Part shown: positions 17,101 to 25,648 of the stretch, one piece after another
Layout of the letters: each line of letters starts with the position of its first letter
Numbering within the stretch: position 1 is the first letter of the stretch
Assembly: GCF_014650995.1 (NCBI RefSeq)
Contig: NZ_BMWA01000002.1
Location: forward strand, 290,544 to 354,543
Length of the DNA stretch: 64,000 nucleotides
Origin: Streptomyces viridiviolaceus
Lineage (GTDB): Bacteria > Actinomycetota > Actinomycetes > Streptomycetales > Streptomycetaceae
Reading direction: 5' to 3'
Position numbers and translations under genes: made by a program
The notes under the pieces: generated by a model
The model's input: the letters and a program-made list of their open reading frames with translations, nothing else
Database searches by the model: none
What the model was told of the DNA's origin: nothing

Positions 17101-17823
17101 CTACCGCAGCGCCGGATGATCCGCCACCACCGTGCACGAGCCGGGGGCGATCTCCGTGAACCCCGCGTCGCGGACCACCGGCAGACCGCTCGTGGTGAGC
17201 CGCTTCCACCGCTCGGGGTCCGGGGTGCGCACCGCCAGGGGGAAACCCGCGTCGCGCCAGGCGGTCCGCTCCTCGTCCGGCAGTTCCCACCAGGCGAGCT
17301 GGGCGCCGTGGCCGGCCTGCGCCATCGCTTTGCCCGCCGACATGCCGAGGTCGGGATTCATCCACAGCACCGGCGCGGCCGGGTCGGCGGCCACCGGCGG
17401 CTCGGGGTCGTCGAGGTCGGTGCCGGAGACCTGGAGACGGGCGAGGTCCTTGGGCCAGCCGTCCAGCGGGACCGGCGGGAAGACCCGCACTTCCGCCGCC
17501 TTGCCGGTGACCGTGATGCCGTCCAGCGCCTCGGCCCGCCGCCACTCGGCGCCGCGCGCCCGGCGCACCACCTTGCGGATCCGGGCGTCCTGCCAGTCAC
17601 GCATCGCCTGCGCCCATGCGCCGTCGCCGGTCGACCGGGCGTCGCCGAGCATCACCAGCACCGCACGGGCCGCGGTCTCCAGGGCGTCCGTGCGGGCCGG
17701 CGGCGCGGCCCGCTCGATGCGCACGACCAGCGGCAGGACGAACTGCGGCGCGAGGTCGCGGTCGCCGGGCTCGGCACGGAAGGGACTGTCGTTCACGGGC
17801 GTCGGATCGTTGCTCACGCCCAC
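17101..17823 (-). CDS. Pth2-like peptidyl-tRNA hydrolase family protein
   Basis: A 240-residue soluble protein. The C-terminal half contains the Pth2-type signature LGMSAGKAMAQAGHGAQLAW, then LPVVRDAGFTEIAPGSCTVV, matching the PTH2 fold with its conserved Lys/Gln/His cluster. The N-terminal half (about 1-125) has an extra alpha/beta domain found in the actinobacterial form. The predicted role is release of stalled peptidyl-tRNA or a related tRNA/peptide hydrolysis, but the actinobacterial members are less well defined than canonical Pth. The start may be the GTG at 17823 or the GTG two codons later. It lies between the six-cysteine gene and the MNIO gene on the same strand. Confidence 0.78.
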   Translation of the reverse strand: MGVSNDPTPVNDSPFRAEPGDRDLAPQFVLPLVVRIERAAPPARTDALETAARAVLVMLGDARSTGDGAWAQAMRDWQDARIRKVVRRARGAEWRRAEALDGITVTGKAAEVRVFPPVPLDGWPKDLARLQVSGTDLDDPEPPVAADPAAPVLWMNPDLGMSAGKAMAQAGHGAQLAWWELPDEERTAWRDAGFPLAVRTPDPERWKRLTTSGLPVVRDAGFTEIAPGSCTVVADHPALR

Positions 17824-17865
17824 CAGTCTGCCAAGCCGATCGGCGCGCGAGGGCGGGCGGGCCGG

Positions 17866-18060
17866 TCACCCGGAGCACGACGTGCGCTGGGCCTCCTGCC
17901 ATTCGCAGGCCGGGCAGAGGGTGATCCCCTTGTAGGACTCCGGGTACTCGGTCGGCTCCCGGCACAGAACGCACTCCGCGTACGGCGGGCCGTCGGCCTC
18001 GGGCGGCCTGGTCGCGCCGATCGGACAGTAGTCGTCCGGACCGTGGTCGTTCTCGCTCAT
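17866..18060 (-). CDS. Small six-cysteine zinc-ribbon-like protein
   Basis: A 64-residue protein with cysteines at about 12, 30, 33, 49, 52 and 62, arranged as YCPIGA, CVLC (AECVLCREP), CPAC (LCPACEWQ) and a terminal SCSG. The two CxxC pairs 15 residues apart suggest a zinc knuckle. The N-terminus is acidic. No family was recognised. It sits 42 bases upstream of the Pth2-like gene and about 0.9 kb upstream of the MNIO gene, all on the minus strand. It could be an ordinary zinc protein, or, more speculatively, a substrate of the MNIO enzyme. Codon usage supports a real gene. Confidence 0.65.
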   Translation of the reverse strand: MSENDHGPDDYCPIGATRPPEADGPPYAECVLCREPTEYPESYKGITLCPACEWQEAQRTSCSG

Positions 18061-18078
18061 GTCTCCAGCGTAGGACGG

Positions 18079-18945
18079 TCAGCGCCGCCCGTTCGCGGCG
18101 CCGATCAGCTCGGAGACCTTCACGAAGCGGAAGCCCCTGCGGCGCAGTTCGGGCACGATCGTCCGCACCGCCGGCTCGGTCACCGGGGCGGCGCTGCGGG
18201 TGCAGTGCAGGACGACGACCGACCCCGGCCGTACGCCGTCCAGGACCTGCCGGGCGACGGCGTCGGCGTCGGTCGCGAACGCGTCCCCGCTCACCACGTC
18301 CCACTGCACGGCGGTGACGCCGGTGGCGCTGATCTCCCTGAGGGCGGCGCGGTCGTAACAGCCGCCGGGGAAACGGAAGTACGGCATCGGGCGCGGTACT
18401 CCGGCCTCGCGGAGGGCCGCGTACGCCCGCTCGACGTCGGACCGCATCCGCTCGCGGGACACGGTCGGCAGGCCGTGGCAGTCCTCGGTGAACGCGTAGT
18501 GGCTGTAGGAGTGGTTCGCCACCTCGAAGTTCGGGTCGTGGCCGAGGGAGCGTGCCTGGTCCGGGTACTCCTCTGCCCACCGTCCGGTCATGAACACCGT
18601 GGCCGGCACCTTCAGCCGCCGCAGCGTCGCGAGCAGCGGCGGATTGTCGAACCGTTCGCCCGCCGCCGCCCGCGGTCCCTGATCGGCGGTCATGTCGGCG
18701 TCGAAGGTGAGGGCGACGGTCTTGCCGCGGGCCCGTGGTCCGTGGGCGAAGACGGGGGTGAGTCCCGCCGGGCCGGGCGCGACCGTCGGCGCCCGGGACG
18801 GGGCGGGGGAGGAGGGGACGACCGAGGTGGCGGAGGGGGCCGGACGGGGCGCCCGTGCCGTACGGGCGGGGCCGCAGGCGGCGAGGGCGGCGGCCAGCGC
18901 GCAGAGGGCGGTCACCGTGGTCACACGTCGCACGTGGGGGATCAC
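18079..18945 (-). CDS. Polysaccharide deacetylase, predicted lipoprotein
   Basis: A 288-residue carbohydrate esterase family 4 protein, anchored outside the membrane through a lipobox (LAAALAACG, Cys about 24). A Pro/Ser/Ala linker follows. Motif 1 is VALTFDADMTADQG (catalytic base and metal Asp), motif 2 is VANHSYSHYAF (metal His pair), and motif 3 is YFRFPGGCYD. The C-terminal VVLHCTR and VTEPAV segments complete the NodB fold. It would remove N-acetyl groups from cell-wall or extracellular polymers. The GTG start has no clear Shine-Dalgarno. It is separated by 18 bases from the six-cysteine gene downstream. Confidence 0.88.
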   Translation of the reverse strand: MIPHVRRVTTVTALCALAAALAACGPARTARAPRPAPSATSVVPSSPAPSRAPTVAPGPAGLTPVFAHGPRARGKTVALTFDADMTADQGPRAAAGERFDNPPLLATLRRLKVPATVFMTGRWAEEYPDQARSLGHDPNFEVANHSYSHYAFTEDCHGLPTVSRERMRSDVERAYAALREAGVPRPMPYFRFPGGCYDRAALREISATGVTAVQWDVVSGDAFATDADAVARQVLDGVRPGSVVVLHCTRSAAPVTEPAVRTIVPELRRRGFRFVKVSELIGAANGRR

Positions 18946-19020
18946 TGAACGAACGTATGAGTGTGATGTTCAGTTTGTGTGACTATCCGTGGTGACGTGC
19001 CGGGGAGTCACCCTCCCGGG

Positions 19021-20547
19021 TCAGATGTCCCGCCGCTCCAGCGGCTTGGTGGCCGGTCCCTCGATCACCTTGCCGTCCGTGTCGAAGCGCGAGCCGTGGC
19101 AGGGACACTCCCAGGCGCGTTCGGCGGCGTTGAAGCTGACCAGACAGCCGAGGTGGGTGCAGCGCGGCGAGACGGCGTGCAGAGTCCCGGCGTCGTCGCG
19201 ATGGACGGCGAGCCGGTCGCCGCCGACCCGGACCACGGCGCCTTCACCGGGCGGCAGGGAGTCGACGGGCGGCGCGGGCCTGAGCCGGTCGCCGACGAAG
19301 TGCCCGGCGACCTCGGCCTGCAGCTTCAGCAACGCCGGCGCTTCACGCACCGCGGTACGCAGCCGGCGCGGATCGTACAGGCCGCTCCACGCACACTCCT
19401 CGCCGGTGATCTGCGCGGTGAGCAGCCTGCCCGCCATCATGCCGCCGCTCAGTCCCCAGCCGCCGAAGCCGGTGGCGACGTAGGTGTGGTGCGCGCCCGG
19501 GTGCAGCGGACCCACCATGGGCACGGTGTCCGTGGGGTCGATGTCCTGCGTGGCCCAGGCGTAGGTGAGGTCGACCCCGGGGAAGTGATCGTGCGCCCAG
19601 GCGGACAGGCGGTCGAAGCGCTCCCGGGTGTCGCCGGTGCCGGGGGTGAAGTGCTCCCCGGTGACGACGAGGAGCCGGTCCCCGGACTCCCCGTCCAGCG
19701 GCGCCGTACGGACCGAGCGGGTGCCCTCGTCCGGGGTGATGTACATGCCGTCCGGATCACGGTCGGTCCCGATGTTCCCGGCCACGACCAGTTCCCGCCG
19801 CGGAGAGAGACGGGCGAACAGCAGCGCCCGGTCGAAGATCGGGTAGTGGGTGGCGACCACCACGTCCCGGGCGGTCACGGTCGCACCCGTCCCGGTCGAC
19901 ACCCGGCACGGCGTGCCCTCGTCCAGGCCGTGGACGGTGGTGTGCTCGAAGATCCGCCCGCCGCGCGCCACCAGGTCCTCGGCGAGGGCCAGCAGGTACT
20001 TGCGCGGATGGAACTGCGCCTGTCCCGTGACCCGCACCGCGCCCGCGACGGGGAACGGCAGCCCGGTCTCCGTCACGAACGACGCCGGCAGCCCGGCCTC
20101 CTTCGCGGCGGCCGCCTCCGCCCGCAGCTCGTCCACGCGGCCCGCGTCGCAGACGTAGGTGTAGGCGCTGCGCGACTCCCAGTCGCAGTCGATGCCCAGC
20201 TCGGCCACGACCTCGGCGGCGTGCTCGATCGCCTCGGTCTGTGAACGGGCGTACAGCCGGGCGCCCTCGGTGCCGCGGGTGCGGCGCAGCTTGTCGTACT
20301 TCAGGGTGTGCAGGGCGGTCAGCTTGGCGGTGGTGTGGCCGGTGACGCCGGCGGCGACCCGCCCGGCCTCCAGCACCGCCACGCTCCGCCCGGCCCGCGC
20401 CAGCTCCCAGGCCGTGCTCAGCCCGGCGACTCCGGCGCCGATCACGGCCACATCGACGTCGAGGTCGTCCTCCAGTGCGGGTCGGGCGGCGCCGCCCGGT
20501 GCGGTCCGAAGCCAGTAGGAGCCGCTGACGTGCGGTTTCTCGGTCAT
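19021..20547 (-). CDS. FAD-dependent oxidoreductase with C-terminal Rieske [2Fe-2S] domain
   Basis: A 508-residue two-domain enzyme. The N-terminal DAO-type FAD domain has VAVIGAGVAGLSTAWELARA and the loop AAGVTGHTTAKLTALHT, with the C-terminal FAD contact ATGFGGWGLSGGMMAGRLL. The C-terminal Rieske domain (about 420-505) has the cluster ligands CTHLGC and CPCHGS, i.e. Cys-x-His and Cys-x2-His. Members are widespread in actinobacteria and their substrates are poorly defined; amine or glycine-like substrates are possible. The start is ATG at 20547. There are no obvious operon partners. Confidence 0.88.
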   Translation of the reverse strand: MTEKPHVSGSYWLRTAPGGAARPALEDDLDVDVAVIGAGVAGLSTAWELARAGRSVAVLEAGRVAAGVTGHTTAKLTALHTLKYDKLRRTRGTEGARLYARSQTEAIEHAAEVVAELGIDCDWESRSAYTYVCDAGRVDELRAEAAAAKEAGLPASFVTETGLPFPVAGAVRVTGQAQFHPRKYLLALAEDLVARGGRIFEHTTVHGLDEGTPCRVSTGTGATVTARDVVVATHYPIFDRALLFARLSPRRELVVAGNIGTDRDPDGMYITPDEGTRSVRTAPLDGESGDRLLVVTGEHFTPGTGDTRERFDRLSAWAHDHFPGVDLTYAWATQDIDPTDTVPMVGPLHPGAHHTYVATGFGGWGLSGGMMAGRLLTAQITGEECAWSGLYDPRRLRTAVREAPALLKLQAEVAGHFVGDRLRPAPPVDSLPPGEGAVVRVGGDRLAVHRDDAGTLHAVSPRCTHLGCLVSFNAAERAWECPCHGSRFDTDGKVIEGPATKPLERRDI

Positions 20548-20602
20548 GCGGCCCCGAGTACCCCGTTGCCGCGGCTTCAGTGACCGGGCGGCGCGCGGCC
20601 GG

Positions 20603-22024
20603 CTACCTGCGCCAGGGGCCGGTCACCGCGAAGGTCGTCCCCGGCGTGTAGCAGTTGACGTACATGGTGTCGCCGTCGGGGGAGAAGGTGACCCCGGCGA
20701 ACTCGCCCCACTCGGGCTCCGCCTCCGTGCCGATGTTCTGCCGGCCGCGGGCCATCGCGTACACCTCGCCGCGCCGGGTCACGCCGTAGACGTGCTGGGC
20801 GCCGTTGCCGTCCTCGCAGACCATGAGACCGCCGCTGGGCGCGAGACAGATGTTGTCCGGCGACTCGCCGGGGAGCTGGACGTCGGTGTCCGGGCCGAAG
20901 ACGATCACCAGCGTCAGCCGGCGCCGGTCGGGGTCGTAGCGCCAGATCTGGCCGTAGTGGTCGGCCGCCGAACCCTCCGCGCTGCGGGCGAAGGACGACA
21001 CGAAGTACACGCTCCGTCCACCCCAGTAGCAGCCCTCCAGCTTCTGCGCGTGGGTGATGCCCCCGGGCCCGAAGTCCTGCAGGCGGATGGGGGTTTCGAC
21101 CGCCAGCGGGTCGGGGACGTCCACCCACTCGACGCCGTCGAAGGAGGCGCCGGTCTCCTGGATCGAGGACAGGTCGGGCACGCCCGGCACACGCATCGCC
21201 TGGAGCCGGCCGCCCGCCCGCAGCGAGCCCGTGCCGCCCAGCGGCTTCTCGGGCAGGAACCGGTAGAAGAGGCCGAACGGCCGCTGGAAGGCGTCCTCCG
21301 TCTCGTACACGATGCCCCGCCGCGGGTCCACGGCGACCGCCTCGTGCTGGAAGCGGCCCATCGCGGTCAGCGGCACGGCACCGGTTCGGTGCGGGTCGGC
21401 CGGATCGACCTCGAAGATGAAGCCGTGGTCCTTGGTGTAACCGCTGGTGCCGGCCTTGTCCTCGGTCTCCTCGCAGGTCAGCCACGTGTGCCAGGGGGTG
21501 GGGCCGCCCGCGCAGTTCACGGCCGTCCCGGCGATCGCGACCCGCTCGGCGAGGACACGGTTGCGGGAGTCCAGGGTCAGCGCCGTGCAGCCGCCCTTGC
21601 CGGCCGGGTCGTAGGTCAGGCCCTCGACCGTGGGCACCGGGACTCTGCCGGTCGCGCGGTTCTCGTGGTTGCGGACGAGGTGGACCCGGCCGTGCCGGCC
21701 GGGGAAGGCCGACATGCCGTCGTGGTTGGACGGGACCGGGCCCTCGCCGGAGCGCAGCATGTCGCCCTCGCGGGACAGGACCCGGTAGCGGAACCCCTCG
21801 GGCAGGTCGAGCAGTCCGTCGGGGTCGGGAACCAGCGGGCCGTAGCCGCTGTGGCCCAGGGTCTGCGCGGCGGCCGTGCCGGCGAAGAGTTCGGAAAGGC
21901 TTCCGGCGAAGGCGATCGAGACGCCCAACGCGCCGGTGCGGGCGAGCACTTGACGCCGTGACGCACGGCCGTCGGCGAGGCCGGTGCCGCTGTCGGACAG
22001 GGTCCCGGGCGTGTTTTCGGGCAT
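20603..22024 (-). CDS. PhoX-like (DUF839) phosphatase with Tat signal
   Basis: A 473-residue exported protein. The twin-arginine signal is ASRRQVLARTGALGVSIAFA (about 21-40), cleaved near TAAAQ. The mature domain is a PhoX/DUF839 beta-propeller with segments LPEGFRYRVLSREGD, NHDGMSAFPGRHGRVHLVRN, HTWLTCEETED, DGVEWVDVPDP and NICLAPSGGLMVCEDG, which supply calcium/iron ligands in the family. It probably acts as a secreted alkaline phosphatase or phosphodiesterase. The start ATG has AGGAAGG seven bases upstream. Tat export fits a metallo-cofactor inserted in the cytoplasm. Confidence 0.88.
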   Translation of the reverse strand: MPENTPGTLSDSGTGLADGRASRRQVLARTGALGVSIAFAGSLSELFAGTAAAQTLGHSGYGPLVPDPDGLLDLPEGFRYRVLSREGDMLRSGEGPVPSNHDGMSAFPGRHGRVHLVRNHENRATGRVPVPTVEGLTYDPAGKGGCTALTLDSRNRVLAERVAIAGTAVNCAGGPTPWHTWLTCEETEDKAGTSGYTKDHGFIFEVDPADPHRTGAVPLTAMGRFQHEAVAVDPRRGIVYETEDAFQRPFGLFYRFLPEKPLGGTGSLRAGGRLQAMRVPGVPDLSSIQETGASFDGVEWVDVPDPLAVETPIRLQDFGPGGITHAQKLEGCYWGGRSVYFVSSFARSAEGSAADHYGQIWRYDPDRRRLTLVIVFGPDTDVQLPGESPDNICLAPSGGLMVCEDGNGAQHVYGVTRRGEVYAMARGRQNIGTEAEPEWGEFAGVTFSPDGDTMYVNCYTPGTTFAVTGPWRR

Positions 22025-22114
22025 GGGGCAACCTTCCTGCTGGCGGACAGGGACGGTGACCCCGCTGTGTCTATCACCTGCTACGAGCCTCGGGAACCAC
22101 GCGTGCTACACGCG

Positions 22115-22915
22115 TCACTTCCGGGCTCCCCTCTCGACGGCACCGTCGGACGGCGCCTGCTGCGCCTTCTCCAGGAACCGCAGCAGTTCCACGGGGAAGG
22201 GGAGTACCAGCGTGGAGTTCTTCTCGGCGGCGACCGCGACGACCGTCTGGAGCAGCCTCAGTTGCAGCGCGGCGGGCTGGTCGGCCATCTGCCCGGCCGC
22301 CTCGGCGAGCTTCTTCGACGCCTGGAGCTCGGCGTCGGCGTTGATGATCCGGGCCCGCCGCTCCCGGTCGGCCTCGGCCTGCCGGGCCATGGAACGCTTC
22401 ATCGTCTCCGGCAGGGACACGTCCTTGATCTCGACCCGGTCGACCTGCACACCCCAGCCGACCGCCGGGCTGTCGATCATCAGTTCCAGGCCCTGGTTGA
22501 GCTTCTCCCTGTTCGACAGCAGGTCGTCCAGGTCGCTCTTGCCGATGATCGAGCGCAGCGACGTCTGAGCCATCTGGGAGACGGCGAAGCGGTAGTCCTC
22601 GACCCGGATGAGCGCGTTGGCCGCGTCGACCACCTTGAAGTACACGACGGCGTCGACCCGCACCGTCACGTTGTCCCGGGTGATGCCCTCCTGCGCGGGC
22701 ACCGGCAGCGTGACGATCTGGATGTTCACCTTGTGCAGCCGGTCCACGAACGGGATGATCATGGTGAAACCGGGCGGGCGCACCTCGCCCGCGAGCCGTC
22801 CGAGCCGGAGGACCACCCCGCGCTCGTACTGCTTCACGATCCGCGCCGCCGAGACGACGTAGACCACCCCGGCGCTTCCGACGGCGGCGGCCGCGGTGAG
22901 CAGTTCCTCGAGCAT
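22115..22915 (-). CDS. SPFH domain protein (slipin/stomatin-like)
   Basis: A 266-residue membrane-associated protein. An N-terminal hydrophobic hairpin (LTAAAAVGSAGVVYVVSA) is followed by an SPFH/band-7 domain: KQYERGVVLRLGRLAGEVRP, then the IIPFVDRLHKVNIQ and PAQEGITRDNVTVRVDAVVY stretches typical of slipins. LPETMKRSMARQAEADRERR is the family signature before the C-terminal helix. Slipins form oligomers that scaffold membrane microdomains. No NfeD partner is adjacent. The start ATG has GAGGGGG five bases upstream. Confidence 0.9.
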   Translation of the reverse strand: MLEELLTAAAAVGSAGVVYVVSAARIVKQYERGVVLRLGRLAGEVRPPGFTMIIPFVDRLHKVNIQIVTLPVPAQEGITRDNVTVRVDAVVYFKVVDAANALIRVEDYRFAVSQMAQTSLRSIIGKSDLDDLLSNREKLNQGLELMIDSPAVGWGVQVDRVEIKDVSLPETMKRSMARQAEADRERRARIINADAELQASKKLAEAAGQMADQPAALQLRLLQTVVAVAAEKNSTLVLPFPVELLRFLEKAQQAPSDGAVERGARK

Positions 22916-22963
22916 GACGACCCCCTCGCGCAGAGGTCCGTTTCACGTGCACTTATCACGATA

Positions 22964-23010
22964 TGCCCGACGCCCGGTCCGGGGCCATGGCCAGGACCGG
23001 GCGTCGGGCA
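22964..23010 (-). terminator. 17-bp perfect stem terminator after the SulP gene
   Basis: TGCCCGACGCCCGGTCC (22964-22980) pairs exactly with 22994-23010 around a 13-base loop. It lies 28 bases past the stop of the minus-strand SulP gene and before the slipin gene, so it should end the carbonic anhydrase-SulP transcript. Confidence 0.8.
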
Positions 23011-23037
23011 CGAGCGGATCACCCGTGCGAGTGGCGG

Positions 23038-24528
23038 CTACACCGCCGCCTTGGCGGGCTCCGTCACCTTCACGGGTTCCGTGCCGCTCGCGCTGTGCCG
23101 CTCGGCCCAGTTCTCCAGCGCCGTCCGGCAGGCGTGGTCCAGGTGGTGCAGCCCGGACAGGTCCAGCTCGACCGGGCGGTCCTGCGGCAGCGCCTCCAGG
23201 CTCTCCAGGATCCTCGGCAGCCGCAGGAAGGTGGCGTTGCCCGACAGGTACGCCTGGACGGGGCCGGCGCCCTTGTCGACGACCTCCAGCCTGAGGTGCG
23301 AGGCCTCCCAGGCGGTCTTGACCACGGACAGGGCCAGGCCGATCAGCACGCCCTCGAACATGTTGACCGCGACGATCGACACGGCCGTCACCACCAGGAT
23401 CAGCGCCTCGCCCCGGTGCGCCCGCCACAGCGACACGATGCCGCGGAACGGGATCAGCTTCCAGCCCGCGTGGACCAGGATGCCGGCCAGCGCGGGCAGC
23501 GGGATCAGAGCCAGCGCGGAGGGCAGCAGTGCGGCGAACAGCAGCAGCCACACACCGTGCAGGACCCGGGACGCCTTGGTGCGCGCCCCGGCGCTGACAT
23601 TGGCGGAGCTGCGCACGATGACCGCGGTCATCGGCAGGGCGCCGAGCAGGCCGCACACCGTGTTGCCCGCGCCCTGCGCCATGAGCTCCTTGTTGTACTC
23701 GGTACGCGGGCCGTTGTGCAGCCGGTCCACCGCGGCGGCGCTGAACAGGCTCTCGGCCGAGGCGATCAGGGCGAAGGCGAGGATCGTGCCGATGACGCCG
23801 ACGTTCGCCAGCTCGCCGAAGCCCTCCGAACCGGGCGGCTGGACGGAGTCCAGCAGGCCGTTCACCTCGACGGTCGCCACCGACAGGCCGGACGCCAGGG
23901 TCACCAGCGTGGCCAGGACGACCGCGGCGAGCGCGCCGGGGACGGCCTGCGCCCGCTTCGGCAGCCGCTTCCACAGCACCATCACCGCGACGGTGCCCGC
24001 GCCGACCGCCAGCGAGGTCAGTGCCTCGCCGCTGCCCAGCGCGTCGGCGACGGCCCCCGGCAGCCCCAGGATCTTGTCCAGGCCGGAAGCGGGCGCCTCC
24101 AGCCCGGCCGCGGCGTACAACTGGCCCGCGATGAGCACCAGGCCGATGCCGGCCAGCATGCCCTCGACGACCGACAGGGAGATCGCCCGGAACCAGCGCC
24201 CCAGCCCCAGGGCGCCCATGGCGAGCTGGAGCAGCCCGGCGGCCAGCACGATCACGCCGAGCGCGGGCAGCCCGTACTCGTCGACGGCGCCGAAGACCAG
24301 CACGGTCAGCCCGGCGGCGGGCCCGGACACCTGCAGGCTGCTGCCCGGCAGCAGACCGGTGACGAGACCGCCCACGATGCCGGTGACCAGTCCCAGCTCC
24401 GCCGGCACACCGGAGGCGACGGCGACGCCCACGCACAGCGGGAGGGCGACCAGGAACACGACGAGCGAGGCGGTGAAGTCCCGCCGCAGATGGGGGTACT
24501 TCCCCGCGTGCTTGGTTATCGCGGTCAT
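23038..24528 (-). CDS. SulP family anion transporter, probable bicarbonate or sulfate carrier
   Basis: A 496-residue inner-membrane transporter. The N-terminus RRDFTASLVVFLVALPLCVG and the segment VTGIVGGLVTGLLPGSSLQV are SulP hallmarks. About 10-14 hydrophobic helices follow, and a C-terminal cytoplasmic STAS domain begins near residue 420 (VELDLSGLHHLDHACRTALE). The start ATG at 24528 lies eight bases after the stop of the carbonic anhydrase gene. This tight coupling with a carbonic anhydrase favours bicarbonate as substrate (inference); sulfate or other anions remain possible. The frame is open further upstream, but that part overlaps the carbonic anhydrase. Confidence 0.9.
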   Translation of the reverse strand: MTAITKHAGKYPHLRRDFTASLVVFLVALPLCVGVAVASGVPAELGLVTGIVGGLVTGLLPGSSLQVSGPAAGLTVLVFGAVDEYGLPALGVIVLAAGLLQLAMGALGLGRWFRAISLSVVEGMLAGIGLVLIAGQLYAAAGLEAPASGLDKILGLPGAVADALGSGEALTSLAVGAGTVAVMVLWKRLPKRAQAVPGALAAVVLATLVTLASGLSVATVEVNGLLDSVQPPGSEGFGELANVGVIGTILAFALIASAESLFSAAAVDRLHNGPRTEYNKELMAQGAGNTVCGLLGALPMTAVIVRSSANVSAGARTKASRVLHGVWLLLFAALLPSALALIPLPALAGILVHAGWKLIPFRGIVSLWRAHRGEALILVVTAVSIVAVNMFEGVLIGLALSVVKTAWEASHLRLEVVDKGAGPVQAYLSGNATFLRLPRILESLEALPQDRPVELDLSGLHHLDHACRTALENWAERHSASGTEPVKVTEPAKAAV

Positions 24529-24536
24529 GGCCCGGC

Positions 24537-25118
24537 TCACAGGACCTCGAAGGCGTCGGTGTCCGCGCGGTACTGGCGCACGGCACCGGTGTGGACCTCG
24601 TAGTACCAGCCGTGCAGCCGGATCCGGCCGTCCGCCAGCCGCCGCTCGACGCACGGGTAGGACCGCAGGCGCAGCAACTGGGCCAGGACGTGGTGCTGCA
24701 CGGCCTCGGCGACGGTCGGGTCGGCGGGGTCGGACGGCTTCGGCTCGTCCGCGGCGTGCGCCAGCCACTCGCGCACGGCGGGTACGGCGGTCAGGTCGTC
24801 GCCGCGCACCAGCGCGCCCACGGCGCCGCAGTGCGAGTGGCCGCAGACCACGACGTCCGTCACGCCGAGGACCTGCACGGCGTATTCGATGGTGGCCGCC
24901 TCGCCCGTGGGGCGCCCGGCGGCGTACGGCGGGACGATGTTGCCCGCGGTGCGCAGCTCGAAGAGCTCGCCGGGCCGGGCACCCGTGATCAGGGCGGGCA
25001 CGACCCGCGAGTCGGAGCAGGTGATGAACAGGACTTCGGGCGACTGGCCTTCGGCGAGCCCGGCGAACTCCTCAGGGCGCTGTCCGAACGTGCGGGCGTT
25101 GTCGATGAGGGGTTGCAT
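24537..25118 (-). CDS. Beta-carbonic anhydrase
   Basis: A 193-residue zinc enzyme catalysing CO2/bicarbonate interconversion. Zinc ligands are Cys34 in FITCSDSRV, and His94 and Cys97 in VCGHSHCGAVGAL; the Asp36-Arg38 dyad is intact. LFELRTAGNIVPPY is the conserved substrate-site segment. The start ATG at 25118 is preceded by AGGAGG at rather long spacing (about 12 bases). It is followed after eight bases by the SulP transporter gene. Together they suggest bicarbonate uptake or pH/CO2 homeostasis. Confidence 0.93.
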   Translation of the reverse strand: MQPLIDNARTFGQRPEEFAGLAEGQSPEVLFITCSDSRVVPALITGARPGELFELRTAGNIVPPYAAGRPTGEAATIEYAVQVLGVTDVVVCGHSHCGAVGALVRGDDLTAVPAVREWLAHAADEPKPSDPADPTVAEAVQHHVLAQLLRLRSYPCVERRLADGRIRLHGWYYEVHTGAVRQYRADTDAFEVL

Positions 25119-25194
25119 GATGTGGTTTTTCCTCCTGGCGCGCCGTGGGGGACGCGTCGGATGTGCAGGACAGGGTGGGGGCTGCTCTGCGAAC

Positions 25195-25596
25195 TCAGCA
25201 GCGGAAGACCTGAAGTGCCGCCGGGGAGTGGGTCGTCGACGATCTCGACGGGTGCCGGTGCGCGCTGCCGGACGCGGCCCGTTCGGGCGGGGTCTCGGCG
25301 TGCCGGCGCGCGAGGGGGCGCTCCGGGGTCTCCGGTGCGGAGGGGGCGGCGGCACGGTGCCGGTCGCGGAGGCGCGGGGAACCGTTCGGGCTCCCGGGCT
25401 TTCCGGCGTCGTGGCAGGTGACGGTTTCGCCGCGCGGGGCCGTTCCGGACGGGTCGAATCCGGGGGCGGCCTTGGCCACGGCATCACGACTCGTATGCGC
25501 GGATGCGAAGGATGCGGAGGGGGTGAGGAAGTGGAGGGCGAGCAGGACGGCGGCGAGAAGCGCAACGATGGTCCGGGCCCTCGTGCCCTCGAACAT
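25195..25596 (-). CDS. Secreted protein of unknown function
   Basis: A 133-residue protein with an N-terminal hydrophobic segment (TIVALLAAVLLALHFLTP) and a likely Sec cleavage near SFASA. The mature part is low in hydrophobics, rich in Arg, His, Ser and Pro (CHDAGKPGSPNGSPRLRDRH), and ends in a C-terminal cysteine (ALQVFRC). No domain was recognised. The ATG at 25596 has GGAGGGAGG four bases upstream, a near-ideal Shine-Dalgarno, which supports it over the longer upstream start. It is 76 bases upstream of the carbonic anhydrase gene on the same strand, so it may be the first gene of that unit. Confidence 0.68.
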   Translation of the reverse strand: MFEGTRARTIVALLAAVLLALHFLTPSASFASAHTSRDAVAKAAPGFDPSGTAPRGETVTCHDAGKPGSPNGSPRLRDRHRAAAPSAPETPERPLARRHAETPPERAASGSAHRHPSRSSTTHSPAALQVFRC

Positions 25597-25648
25597 GCGC
25601 CTCCCTCCAGGTGGTTCACACCTCTGATGCACCTCTTGTGCGCACACC

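Noticed and set aside
22067..24988. Plus-strand open frame of about 970 codons
   Set aside because: It runs antisense through the slipin, SulP and carbonic anhydrase genes, whose motifs are complete on the minus strand.
25440..25465. GGGTCGAATCC resembling a tRNA T-loop
   Set aside because: No acceptor or anticodon stem can be drawn around it, and it lies in the secreted-protein coding sequence.
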